From assembly GCA_963846315.1 (NCBI GenBank), contig CAWJVM010000006.1, forward strand, positions 248,001 through 312,000: a stretch of 64,000 nt of DNA, written 5' to 3'. The notes under the pieces are model-generated. The model was not told the origin of the DNA, searched no databases, and was given only the letters and a program-made list of their open reading frames with translations. Shown piece after piece: positions 31,255 to 40,347 of this stretch. The position numbers and the translations under genes are program-made. The first letter of the stretch is position 1. Every line of letters begins with the position of its first letter. The DNA is from RPQJ01 sp963846315 (GTDB lineage Bacteria; Pseudomonadota; Gammaproteobacteria; Steroidobacterales; Steroidobacteraceae).

Positions 31255-34200
31255 ATGGCACGCTTTTTCATCGACCGGCCCATCTTCGCGTGGGTCATCG
31301 CGATCATCATCATGCTGGCCGGCGGACTCGCGATCACGCAGCTGCCGATCTCGATGTACCCGAACATCGCGCCGCCGTCGGTCATGGTCCACGCGACCTA
31401 TCCGGGCGCCTCCGCCAAAGTCGTCGAAGACTCGGTGACGCAGATCATCGAACAGAACATGAAGGGGCTCGACGGCCTCATCTACATCTCGTCGAGCAGC
31501 GAAGCCAGTGGCCGCGCCACGATTTCGCTGACCTTCGACAGCTCGACCAATCCCGACATTGCGCAGGTGCAGGTGCAGAACAAGCTGCAACTGGCGATGC
31601 CTTCGCTGCCGCAGGCGGTGCAACGGCAGGGCCTCAACGTCAGCAAGTCGCGCAGCGGGTTCCTGCAGATCGTCGGTTTCGTCTCGACCGACAACAGCAT
31701 GGATCGCAGCGACATCGCGGACTACGTCATTGCGAACGTGGTGGATCCGCTGAGTCGCGTCCAGGGCGTCGGCACGATCCAGGTCTTCGGCTCGCCGTAC
31801 GCGATGCGGATCTGGCTCGACCCGAACAAGCTCGTCAGCTACGGCCTCACCACGGCGGACGTCATTGCGGCCGTGCAGGCGCAGAACGCCCAGGTAACGG
31901 TCGGCCAGCTCGGTGGCACGCCCGCGGTCGCGGGCCAGCAGCTCACCGCCACCATCAGCGCGCAGGAGCGCATGCAGACGCCGGAGCAGTTCAGCAACGT
32001 CATCGTGCGCAGCAATCCCGACGGCTCGGTGCTCAAGCTTCGCGACGTGGCCCGCGTCGAACTCGGGGCCGAAACCTACGAATACCTGAGCCGCTTCAAC
32101 GGGCAGCCCGCCGCGGGCATGGCCATCTCGCTCGCGACCGGCGCCAATGCGCTCGCGACGGCCAAGGGCGTGCAGCAAGCCCTGGACCAGCTGACGCCGT
32201 TCTTCCCTGCGGGCATGAAAGCCGTCGTGCCGTACGATACGACGCCATTCGTCCGCGCCTCGATCAAGGAAGTTGTCAAGACGCTGGCCGAGGCGATGGT
32301 GCTCGTGTTCCTGGTCATGTACCTGTTCCTGCAGAACCTGCGCGCGACGCTGATCCCGACGATCGCGGTGCCCGTGGTACTGCTCGGTACGTTCGGCGTG
32401 CTCGCCGTGCTCGGCTACTCGATCAACATGCTGACGATGTTCGCGATGGTGCTGGCGATCGGACTGCTGGTCGACGACGCCATCGTCGTGGTGGAGAACG
32501 TCGAACGCCTGATGCGCGAGGAAGGCCTGTCACCGCTCGAGGCAACGCGCAAGTCGATGGACCAGATCACCGGCGCGCTGGTCGGTATCGGGCTCGTGCT
32601 CGCGGCCGTCTTCGTGCCGATGGCTTTCCTCGGCGGGTCGACCGGCATCATCTACCGGCAGTTCTCGGCGACCATCGTTTCGGCCATGGCGTTGTCGGTG
32701 CTGGTCGCCATCGTGCTGACGCCGGCGCTGTGCGCCACGATCCTGACGCCGCTCAAGCAAGGCGAACACCACGGCCAGACCGGCTTCTTCCGCTGGTTCA
32801 ATGGCATGTTCGAGCGCAGCAGCGCGCGCTACCGCAAGGGCGTGGTCGGCATGCTCAACCGCAGCGGGCGCTTCATGGCGATCTACGCGGCGCTGCTGGT
32901 GGTGCTGGGCGTGCTGTTCGTGCGGTTGCCGAGCGCATTCCTGCCGGCCGAAGACCAGGGCACGATCCTGGCCCAGGTCATGGCACCCGTGGGCGCGACC
33001 CAGGAACGCACCATGCAGTCGATCGAACAGGTCGAGCGGCACTTCCTGCAGGACGAAAAAGCGGTGGTCAACTCCGTGTTCTCGGTACAAGGGTTCAGCT
33101 TCGGGGGCGGCGGGCAGAACACCGGCGTGCTCTTCGTCAACCTCAAGCCCTGGGACGAGCGCAGGCCGGCCGAGATGCACGTCGACAAGGTCGCCGGGCG
33201 TGCGATGGGCGCATTGATGCAGATCAAGGACGCGATGGCATTCGCGTTCGCACCGCCGCCGATGCCGGAACTCGGCACCGCCGCCGGCTTCGATTTCTTC
33301 CTGAAGGACAACGCGGGGCTCGGCCACGACGCGCTGGTGGCGGCGCGCAACCAGTTCCTCGGCTTGGCGGCACAGAGCAAGCTGCTGGCCAACGTCCGTC
33401 CCAACGGCCAGGACGACACGCCGCAATTCCGTATCGACGTCGACATGCAGCGGGCGGCGGCGCTCGGGCTGTCGATGAGCGACGTCAACGACACGCTGTC
33501 GACGGCCTGGGGTGGCCAGTACATCGACGATTTTGTCGATCGCGGCCGCGTCAAGCGTGTCTACCTGCAGGCCGACGCGCCATTCCGCATGTCGCCCGAC
33601 GACTTCAAGCTCTGGTCGGTGCGCAACAAGCAGGGCGAGATGGTGCCGTTCACGGCCTTCGCCACGTCGCACTGGACCTACGGCTCGCCACGACTCGAAC
33701 GCTACAACGGCGTGTCGGCGACCGAGATCCAGGGCGAGGCGGCGGCCGGCGTCAGCACCGGTCAGGCCATGGCCGAGGTCGAACGACTGGTCGCGCAACT
33801 GCCGGCGGGCCTGGGCGTCGAGTGGACGGCCTTGTCGTACCAGGAGCGGCAAGCCGGCTCGCAGACACCGATGCTCTACACGTTGTCGCTGCTGATCGTC
33901 TTTCTGTGCCTCGCCGCGCTGTACGAGAGCTGGACCATTCCGACGGCCGTGCTGATGGTGGCACCGCTCGGCATCCTCGGCGCCACGCTCGCCAATACGC
34001 TGCTGGGAATGGAGCGCGATGTTTACTTTCAGGTTGCGATGCTGACCACGGTCGGCCTGACCAGCAAGAACGCCATCCTGATCATCGCGTTCGCGACCGA
34101 GAACCTCAACCAGGGCATGGAGCTGGTCGAGGCGACGATGCAGGCCGTGCGCGACCGCCTGCGCCCGATCCTGATGACGTCGCTCGCGTTTGGCCTCGGC

Positions 34201-34425
34201 GTGTTGCCGCTCGCGTTGGCCAGCGGGGCAGGCTCGGGCGCCCAACGTGCGATCGGCACCGGCGTGCTCGGCGGCATGCTCGCCGGCACCCTGCTCGGCA
34301 TTTTCTTCATCCCGCTGTTCTTCGTCGTGGTCGAGCGATTGTTCGTGCAGCGCCATTCGTCGCCGGGACCCGGCGACTCGACGCAAGCTTCGCCGGTTGC
34401 AGTTGGGAGCGACGCACATGCGTAA
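31255..34425 (+). CDS. RND multidrug efflux permease (AcrB/MexB, HAE1 family), pump 2
   Basis: 1056-residue hydrophobe/amphiphile efflux pump. The N-terminus MARFFIDRPIFAWVIAIIIMLAGG is classic HAE1; the proton-relay acidic pair lies in LLVDDAIVVVENVERLM (near 407-408), and FLGGSTGIIYRQFSATIVSAM and the second-half TTVGLTSKNAILIIAFA are conserved. Two six-TM halves and porter/docking loops give the usual length. It should export a broad range of hydrophobic compounds from the inner membrane and periplasm. Twelve bases separate it from the adaptor gene, and its end overlaps the OprM-type start by eight. Confidence 0.97.
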   Translation: MARFFIDRPIFAWVIAIIIMLAGGLAITQLPISMYPNIAPPSVMVHATYPGASAKVVEDSVTQIIEQNMKGLDGLIYISSSSEASGRATISLTFDSSTNPDIAQVQVQNKLQLAMPSLPQAVQRQGLNVSKSRSGFLQIVGFVSTDNSMDRSDIADYVIANVVDPLSRVQGVGTIQVFGSPYAMRIWLDPNKLVSYGLTTADVIAAVQAQNAQVTVGQLGGTPAVAGQQLTATISAQERMQTPEQFSNVIVRSNPDGSVLKLRDVARVELGAETYEYLSRFNGQPAAGMAISLATGANALATAKGVQQALDQLTPFFPAGMKAVVPYDTTPFVRASIKEVVKTLAEAMVLVFLVMYLFLQNLRATLIPTIAVPVVLLGTFGVLAVLGYSINMLTMFAMVLAIGLLVDDAIVVVENVERLMREEGLSPLEATRKSMDQITGALVGIGLVLAAVFVPMAFLGGSTGIIYRQFSATIVSAMALSVLVAIVLTPALCATILTPLKQGEHHGQTGFFRWFNGMFERSSARYRKGVVGMLNRSGRFMAIYAALLVVLGVLFVRLPSAFLPAEDQGTILAQVMAPVGATQERTMQSIEQVERHFLQDEKAVVNSVFSVQGFSFGGGGQNTGVLFVNLKPWDERRPAEMHVDKVAGRAMGALMQIKDAMAFAFAPPPMPELGTAAGFDFFLKDNAGLGHDALVAARNQFLGLAAQSKLLANVRPNGQDDTPQFRIDVDMQRAAALGLSMSDVNDTLSTAWGGQYIDDFVDRGRVKRVYLQADAPFRMSPDDFKLWSVRNKQGEMVPFTAFATSHWTYGSPRLERYNGVSATEIQGEAAAGVSTGQAMAEVERLVAQLPAGLGVEWTALSYQERQAGSQTPMLYTLSLLIVFLCLAALYESWTIPTAVLMVAPLGILGATLANTLLGMERDVYFQVAMLTTVGLTSKNAILIIAFATENLNQGMELVEATMQAVRDRLRPILMTSLAFGLGVLPLALASGAGSGAQRAIGTGVLGGMLAGTLLGIFFIPLFFVVVERLFVQRHSSPGPGDSTQASPVAVGSDAHA

Positions 34426-35837
34426 CCCTTCCCGGATCGGCTGGCTGCTCGCTACGGCGATCGGCGTCAGCGCCTGCGGCATGCTGGAACCTCGCCTGCC
34501 GGACGCGGCGCCCGCGATTCCGGCCGCGTGGCCGTTGCCATCGACGACACCCGGCACGGCTGCAGGGGCCGCGTCGTCGGAACCGCAAGCCGCGGCTGAC
34601 ATCGGCTGGCGTGAGTTCTTCACGGATCCCAACCTCGAGGAACTGATCGCCCAGGCACTGGCCAACAACCGGGACCTGCGGGTGGCCGTGCTGAACGTGG
34701 AAAAGGCCCGCGCCCAGTACCGCATCCAGCGCGCCGACCGGGTGCCGTCGATCGACGCCACGGGGGCGATGTATCGCGCAGGCAGCGACGGCCGCACGAC
34801 CGAGTCGTTCAGTGCGAGCGTCGGCGTCACCAACTTCGAGCTCGACCTGTTCGGGCGGGTGCGCAACCTGAGCGATTCGGCCCTGCAGCGTTACTTCGCG
34901 CAGGAAGAGACACGGCGCAGCGCGCAGCTCAGCCTCATCGCGGAGGTGGCGAATGTCTACCTGACGCTCGCGGCGGACCAGGAGCAGCTGCGGCTGGCCC
35001 GCGCCACGCTCCAGACGCGCGAGCAGTCCTATGCCATCACCGGGAAGCGTCATGACCTCGGCGCCGCATCGGGCCTCGACCTGGCTCAATCGCGCACCCT
35101 GGTCGAAGGCGCACGTGCGGACGCGGCTCGATACGCCGGACAAGTCGCGCAGGACACCAACGCATTGAACCTGCTGGTCGGCGCCCCGGTCGATCCGCAA
35201 CGACTGCCGACCGGCTTCGCGGACCCGGTCACGGGCCTGGCAGCGTTACCGACCGGACTGCCCTCCGAAGTGCTGTTGCGGCGGCCGGACGTGCTGGCGG
35301 CGGAACACGTGCTGCGCGCGACGAACGCCAACATCGGCGCGGCGCGTGCGGCATTCTTCCCGTCGATCTCGCTGACTGGCTCGGTCGGGTCCGTCAGCCC
35401 CGAGTTGTCCGGCTTGTTCGACGGCGGGACGCAGGTCTGGGGCTTCACGCCGCAGGTCAAGATACCGATCTTCGAAGGCGGACGATTGCGTGCCAACCTG
35501 ACAGGTGTCGCAGGCCGACCGCGACATCGCGCTCGCGCAATACGAAAAATCGATCCAGCAGGGGTTCCGCGAAGTCGCGGACGCGCTGGCGCTCACGTCA
35601 ACGCTCGCGGAGCAACGCACGGCGTTGCAGGCGCTGGTCGATGCGGCGCTCCGGGGCGAGGCACTGACTCAGGCCCGGTTTGCGGCCGGCCGCGACAGCT
35701 ACCTGCTGCGGCTGGAGTCGCAGCGCACCCTCTACGTCGCCGAGCAAGCGTTGATCGTGACGCGGCTCGCCGAGCAGTCGAATCGCGTGGTGCTGTACAA
35801 GGTGCTCGGCGGCGGCTGGCAGGAAGGAACGCCATGA
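34418..35837 (+). pseudogene. OprM/NodT-family outer membrane channel lipoprotein (frameshifted)
   Basis: Third component of pump 2. It starts at the ATG at 34418 (GGGAG upstream) with a lipoprotein signal (GVSAC) and family blocks DIGWREFFTDPNLEELIAQALANNRDLRVA, FELDLFGRVRNL, LRRPDVLAAEHVLRATNANIGAARAAFFPSISL. Near 35503 the frame breaks: RANL is followed by nonsense, while the proper continuation (SQADRDIALAQYEKSIQQGFREVADALA to the stop at 35837) lies in another phase. Deleting one base in ACAGGTG gives a normal 472-residue protein. The first phase runs on through tetR, which creates a misleading 749-residue open frame. Confidence 0.87.
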
Positions 35838-36439
35838 ACACGCCCGGGGTTCCCGTCTCGACCGCGCGCGCGGATGCCCAGCGCGACCGCATCCTGTGCG
35901 CCGCCCTGAAGTGCTTCATCGAACACGGTTTCCATGCCGCGAGCATGGCCAACATTGCCGACACCGCGCAGATGAGCGCCGGCCTGATGTATCGCTACTT
36001 CGACAACAAGAACGCCATCGTGCTCGGCATCATCGAGCACCAGCTGGAGGAAAGGCGAGCGGTCATCCGGCAGCTGCACTCGTCCAATGACATCGCCGCG
36101 GGCCTGCTCGCTGCGTTCGATCGCTGGTGCGCGGCCGATCCGGACCTGATGAACCCCGCCCTGTTCCTCGAGATGAGCGCCGAAGCGACGCGCAGTCCGC
36201 CGTTGGCCGAGGCGCTGCGCTCATTCGATGCCGGCATGCGCATGGAATTGCAGGCGTGGCTGGGCCGCGAGCGCGCGCTCGGCGGCATGGGACTGCCACC
36301 GGAGTGCGCAGCGACGCGGGCGCTCACTTTGCAGTGCTTCATCGATGGGCTGGTGCTGCGGTCGGTGCGCGACCCGAACGTCGACCGGGACCAGCTGCGA
36401 GCGGCCGTCCACGAACAGATCGATCAATTGACGGCGTAG
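35834..36439 (+). CDS. TetR-family regulator of RND operon 2
   Basis: 201 residues with a typical TetR HTH (DRILCAALKCFIEHGFHAASMANIADTAQMSAGLMYRYFDNKNAIVLGII) and a helical ligand-binding half. The ATG at 35834 overlaps the end of the OprM-type gene by four bases. Being last in the efflux operon, it probably represses the promoter at about 29944, where a TGA/TCA palindrome is present. It converges with the lytic-transglycosylase-like gene over a 24-base spacer. Confidence 0.9.
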   Translation: MNTPGVPVSTARADAQRDRILCAALKCFIEHGFHAASMANIADTAQMSAGLMYRYFDNKNAIVLGIIEHQLEERRAVIRQLHSSNDIAAGLLAAFDRWCAADPDLMNPALFLEMSAEATRSPPLAEALRSFDAGMRMELQAWLGRERALGGMGLPPECAATRALTLQCFIDGLVLRSVRDPNVDRDQLRAAVHEQIDQLTA

Positions 36440-36463
36440 CGGCAGCCACACCAGCCCATCCCC

Positions 36464-37918
36464 TTACTCGAACACTCTCAGGATGTTCTGGTACTTTTCG
36501 ATATACCAGCGATTTTCATTATTGTATTTCGGGATCGCCACGGGACGGATACCTGTCGGCTCCTCTTTCCAGAGACATGGGCAGGTTACTGGCCATCCTT
36601 CCGGCTGCTCTCCTGGGGGACGCAGGTCTGCAAGGCTCACGCCCATCCTTTTCACGACACCGTAGAGCTTCGTGACATTCCGCGGCCCGCCGTTGTAGGC
36701 GGCGACCGGGAAGATGCCAAGGACTTCCTTGTTGTCATGGTAGGCGGCGCGGATATCCGGGCGCATCTGCGACAGTTCGATGTCAAAGAGACAGATCGCT
36801 GCCTTCATGGAGTTCAGGAGGTTCGTTGCGCCGCGCTCAAAGTTCGGGTCGAGCCTTGCCTCGGGGCAGCGCCTGACCACAGCCGCGTAGGTGCCATTCC
36901 CTCTCCGGTTCGTGAACTGCATGGGGCCTAGAGCCGCTGCGCTCGAGACGCTGTATCGATACGCCTGCTCCCGCTTCAGGCCGTATTGGCTCAGCACCTC
37001 ATTGACTGCGCCCGATTTCTTTTTCACGTAGTCCGCGTCGTCCGTCTGTTCAATCACCGCCAGGGTCGCGATGACTTCGGCGGGCACGACATCCGCGAGC
37101 AGCTCTCCAGGAAATGCCACTGCCGGAGCTTTCGCGAGGCGCAAGTCCTCAATCGCTTTCTGCGCCGTGGACAGCAGGTATTCTGTCCCACCACTGACAA
37201 AGAGCGGATCGAGCGTGTCTTCGTTGAACGGCAGATAGACGATCGGCTTTGCGGTCTGGACGACGGCTCGCCACTTCTTCTTCGCCAGAAGAGCATTGTC
37301 GAATACGGGGAATTTCCTGCCGTAGACCTTCATTTGCTCTCCGTCCCTGGAGAAGGCGAACATCAGCCGTTCGGCACCCGTGCCCTTCACGTGCCGTGCC
37401 TCGACTCCGGGTGTGCGCACGATGAATGGGAAGGGCTTCCTTCCGGGCTTCCACTTGACCGGAGGGCGGGGGATCTCGATGTGCACGATGGACCACTCCT
37501 TCTTCGCCTCGCTCCACAGGGCAAAGGCGACAGGACGTCCGCGCAGCACCTCTCTTTTTCCTTTCCCCGTGAAGTAGTACTCGAGTTCGACGTCGCGAAG
37601 GACAGACTTCGCTTCGGACACGAGATCGAGGATCACTTCGTGACGCTCGCGGGCACCCACAACGACCACCTCCTCGAGCTCATTGCCGGGAGAGGCATTC
37701 TCGGGGCGCTCTGAGTCGGCAACCTCGAGCGGAACCTCCGCTCCTTCCCGATTTTTCCCCATCGGGACCGCGGGAGATTCCTGAGGAGCAGATTCTTCCT
37801 CGACGGACACGGGCTCTCCGTCCTCGAAGCCACCTTCCGTCGTGGCGCAGGCAGCGCACGTCAAGAAGGCAAATACGAGGAGAGCCTGTGCCGCTCTGCG
37901 TGGGAGGTGCGCGATCAT
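36464..37918 (-). CDS. Lipoprotein with lytic-transglycosylase-like domain
   Basis: 484-residue lipoprotein; the signal ends TCAAC (Cys24 likely lipidated). Residues 280-420 look like an SLT/goose-lysozyme-type domain: probable catalytic Glu290 in LAVIEQTD, SVSSAAALGPMQFTNR, then AAICLFDIEL and AAYNGGPRNVTKLYG. The 95-280 region is unfamiliar (possible beta domain with WSIVHIEIPRPPVKWKPG). Residues 80-94, ELEEVVVVGARERHE, resemble the plug start of TonB receptors. Lower GC and Lys-rich codon use set it apart from its neighbours, suggesting transfer. Cell-wall cleavage is inferred. Confidence 0.75.
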   Translation of the reverse strand: MIAHLPRRAAQALLVFAFLTCAACATTEGGFEDGEPVSVEEESAPQESPAVPMGKNREGAEVPLEVADSERPENASPGNELEEVVVVGARERHEVILDLVSEAKSVLRDVELEYYFTGKGKREVLRGRPVAFALWSEAKKEWSIVHIEIPRPPVKWKPGRKPFPFIVRTPGVEARHVKGTGAERLMFAFSRDGEQMKVYGRKFPVFDNALLAKKKWRAVVQTAKPIVYLPFNEDTLDPLFVSGGTEYLLSTAQKAIEDLRLAKAPAVAFPGELLADVVPAEVIATLAVIEQTDDADYVKKKSGAVNEVLSQYGLKREQAYRYSVSSAAALGPMQFTNRRGNGTYAAVVRRCPEARLDPNFERGATNLLNSMKAAICLFDIELSQMRPDIRAAYHDNKEVLGIFPVAAYNGGPRNVTKLYGVVKRMGVSLADLRPPGEQPEGWPVTCPCLWKEEPTGIRPVAIPKYNNENRWYIEKYQNILRVFE

Positions 37919-38023
37919 GCGGACTTCTGTCGATGACGGGTGATGAGTATCTCGCGAATAGAGCAGCGGTTCTCGTCAACCTGGACGCGCCACCACGAGA
38001 TCGAACAATCGATACGCTGAACT

Positions 38024-38807
38024 TCAGCCCTCGAGCAAAAATTCGAGCACCTGCCGTGTGAACTGCTTCGAGGCACCGCTGTTTGACAGGTGCGCCGCCG
38101 GAAGTTCCAGGAATCGTGAGTTCGGAATCGTCGACGTCCAGGCGCGCGCGGCCTCGGGAGTCGGCGCCGGATCATGAGTACCGGCGATGACGAGCGTCGG
38201 CGCCACGATACGCGCAGAGCGACGCGCGCTGGTCCATGTCGCGCAGCGCCTCGCAGCATCCCACGTAGCCGTCGACGGGCGTCGTCAGCAGCATCCGGCG
38301 GATGCGGTCAACTGCTTGCGGCTCACGCGTGCGGAATTCGTCCGTGAACCACCGTTCGAGGATCGCTTCCACCAGCGCCGGCATGCCGTCGCGCAACAGC
38401 GTCTCGATCCGCGCGTTCATCGTTGCCGGCGGTCCGAGCCAGGGCGTGGTGTTGCAGAGCACCAGTCGCTCGATGCGTTGCGGCGCGTTGACAGCCAGCC
38501 ACATGCCCGTCGAGCCACCCATCGACAGGCCGCAATAATGCACACGCTTGATGCCTAGCGAGTCGAGCAAACCCAGCACATCGGCGCCCAGTTGCTCGAG
38601 AGTGTAGGGTCGCGGGGGCACCCCCGAACCGCCATGCCCGCGCGTGTCGTAACGCAGGACGCGGTACTCGCGACTGAATGCTGCCAGCTGCGGCTCCCAC
38701 ATCTCGAGCGTGCAGCCGAGCGAATTTGACAGCACCAGGCAAGGCCCGTTGGCGGGACCGTCCAGCCGATAATGCAGGCGCGGCCTTGGTGACTCGTGTA
38801 ACGGCAT
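38024..38807 (-). pseudogene. Alpha/beta hydrolase, 3-oxoadipate enol-lactonase-like (frameshifted)
   Basis: Resembles PcaD-type hydrolases: LVLSNSLGCTLEMWEPQL, YRVLRYDTRGHGGSG, the nucleophile elbow GLSMGGSTGMW with Ser, and LCNTTPWLGPPATMNAR. The first phase ends uselessly after CEALRDMDQRASL; near 38212-38222 the frame must shift by one base to continue VAPTLVIAGTHDPAPTPEAA with the catalytic Asp, then LELPAAHLSN with the His. Corrected length is 260, the family norm. No other beta-ketoadipate genes are in view, so the substrate is uncertain. Confidence 0.8.
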
Positions 38808-38849
38808 CCGCCAATCCTATCAGCAGTGCTTTGCGCTACCCTTGCGCCC

Positions 38850-40322
38850 GTGACACCCGACGACGACAACGAAACCGTCCTCTACGAGGTCGACTACCAG
38901 GCCGAGGCGGCGATCGAAGGACCGTTCGACACCTGGCTGCGCGACCACACCGCCGACGTGCTCCAGTTCGACGGCTTCCTGTCGGCCGAGATTCTCGACG
39001 ACGACTCCGTGGCGCCAGCGGGCCGGATCCGCCGCATCGTCCAGTACCGGTTGCGCGATCGGCCCGCGCTGGAGACGTACCTGCGCGAGCACGCGCCGCG
39101 CATGCGTGCGCAGGGCGTCGAGAGGTTCGGCGAACGCTACACCGCAGAACGGCGCGTGCTGGCGCACCGCGAGGAATTCATCCGCGGCGCGTTCTCGACC
39201 GAGAACTGCCTCAACTGCGGCGAGGTGCTGCGCGGCCAGCACTGCTCGCACTGCGGGCAGCGCGCCAGGGTGCGGGTATTGTCGCTTGGCTCGCTCCTGC
39301 GCGACCTGCTGGGAGACATCGCGAATTTCGACTCGCGGGTCTGGCGTACGCTGAAGCCGCTTGCGTTTCAGCCAGGCGCGCTGACGGTCGAATTCCTGCG
39401 CGGGCGGCGCACGCACTATTCGCCGCCCTTCCGCATGTACCTGATCCTGAGCGTGGCGTTTTTCCTGCTCACGACGGTGGGTGGCAACCCGGCCGACGTC
39501 TTGAATTTCGAGGTCGGAAACGACGGCAAGGGCGGTGCGAACCTGACCCTCGAACCCGGCGAGCAGGCGCCCCCGGCGAACGGCCCGGCGGCTACGACGA
39601 ACAAAGTCACCGGCAAGGCAGCCTCGCCCGCTCCAAAGGCCGCTCCGAAGCTCGATCCGGAGCGCGAGCGCATCATCAACGAGATCGTCAAACACATCCC
39701 GGACCGGGCGGACCGCGCGCAGGCACGCACTGAACTCGAGCAGGATTTCGGCGCCATGACGCCTGAGCAGGTCGCGCCGATCAAGCGGTTGGTGGACGAT
39801 CCTTGTGGCCCCGACAACCTCAAGATCGGCATCGGCCTCGGCAAGAGGACCGAAGCCCGGGCACGCGACGCCTGCCGCAAGATCGTGGCCGACGGCAAGG
39901 GCTTCGGGCGGGCCGTGTACGAGAACATCCCGAAGATGATGTTCATCTTCCTGCCGCTGATCGCCGTCATGATGTTCGTGCTTTACCTGGGCTCGGGGCG
40001 CTACTACGTCGAGCACCTGCTGTTCTTCGTGCACTACCACGCGTTCTTCTTCCTGTGCGGTATCGCGGTCCTCATGCTCGAGCGGTCTTCGTCGATGCTC
40101 GTGGGCACCATCGTCGGATCGGGCCTGAAGACGGTGGAAAACATCCTGACCGCCGTCCTGATGGTCTACGTGCCGTACTACCTGTATCGGGCGATGCGCC
40201 GGGTCTACGGGCAGGGGCGCGTCGTGACGCTGGTGAAGTTTTCATTCCTGGTCGTCGGTTACCTGGTGTTCATGAGCCTGACCGTCCTGGGACTGCTCGC
40301 TTACACCGCGCTTACCCTGTGA
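38850..40322 (+). CDS. DUF4286 - zinc ribbon - DUF3667 membrane protein
   Basis: About 490 residues with three parts. The N-terminal 95 residues look like DUF4286 (VLYEVDYQAEAAIEGPFDTWLRDH...QFDGFLSAEIL). Then a four-Cys ribbon (ENCLNCGEVLRGQHCSHCGQ) opens a DUF3667 domain with RVWRTLKPLAFQPGALTVEFLRGRR and SPPFRMYLILSVAFFLLTT. Five or so hydrophobic segments lie in the C-terminal half. The insert at about 205-330 is Pro/Ala-rich and charged. The start is likely GTG at 38850, since GTG at 38826 adds eight residues before the conserved part. Function unknown. Confidence 0.75.
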   Translation: MTPDDDNETVLYEVDYQAEAAIEGPFDTWLRDHTADVLQFDGFLSAEILDDDSVAPAGRIRRIVQYRLRDRPALETYLREHAPRMRAQGVERFGERYTAERRVLAHREEFIRGAFSTENCLNCGEVLRGQHCSHCGQRARVRVLSLGSLLRDLLGDIANFDSRVWRTLKPLAFQPGALTVEFLRGRRTHYSPPFRMYLILSVAFFLLTTVGGNPADVLNFEVGNDGKGGANLTLEPGEQAPPANGPAATTNKVTGKAASPAPKAAPKLDPERERIINEIVKHIPDRADRAQARTELEQDFGAMTPEQVAPIKRLVDDPCGPDNLKIGIGLGKRTEARARDACRKIVADGKGFGRAVYENIPKMMFIFLPLIAVMMFVLYLGSGRYYVEHLLFFVHYHAFFFLCGIAVLMLERSSSMLVGTIVGSGLKTVENILTAVLMVYVPYYLYRAMRRVYGQGRVVTLVKFSFLVVGYLVFMSLTVLGLLAYTALTL

Positions 40323-40347
40323 CGACCGGGCTGCGAGTCGCGCCCGC

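Noticed and set aside
31104..34646. A 1180-codon open frame overlapping the AcrB-type gene in another phase
   Set aside because: Arg/Pro/His-rich translation without family features; it is a shadow of the HAE1 permease gene, as expected in high-GC DNA.
34190..36439. A 749-codon frame that appears to fuse an outer-membrane channel with a TetR regulator
   Set aside because: It arises only because the frameshift near 35503 throws the channel gene into the tetR phase. The true channel end and the tetR ATG overlap normally at 35834-35837.
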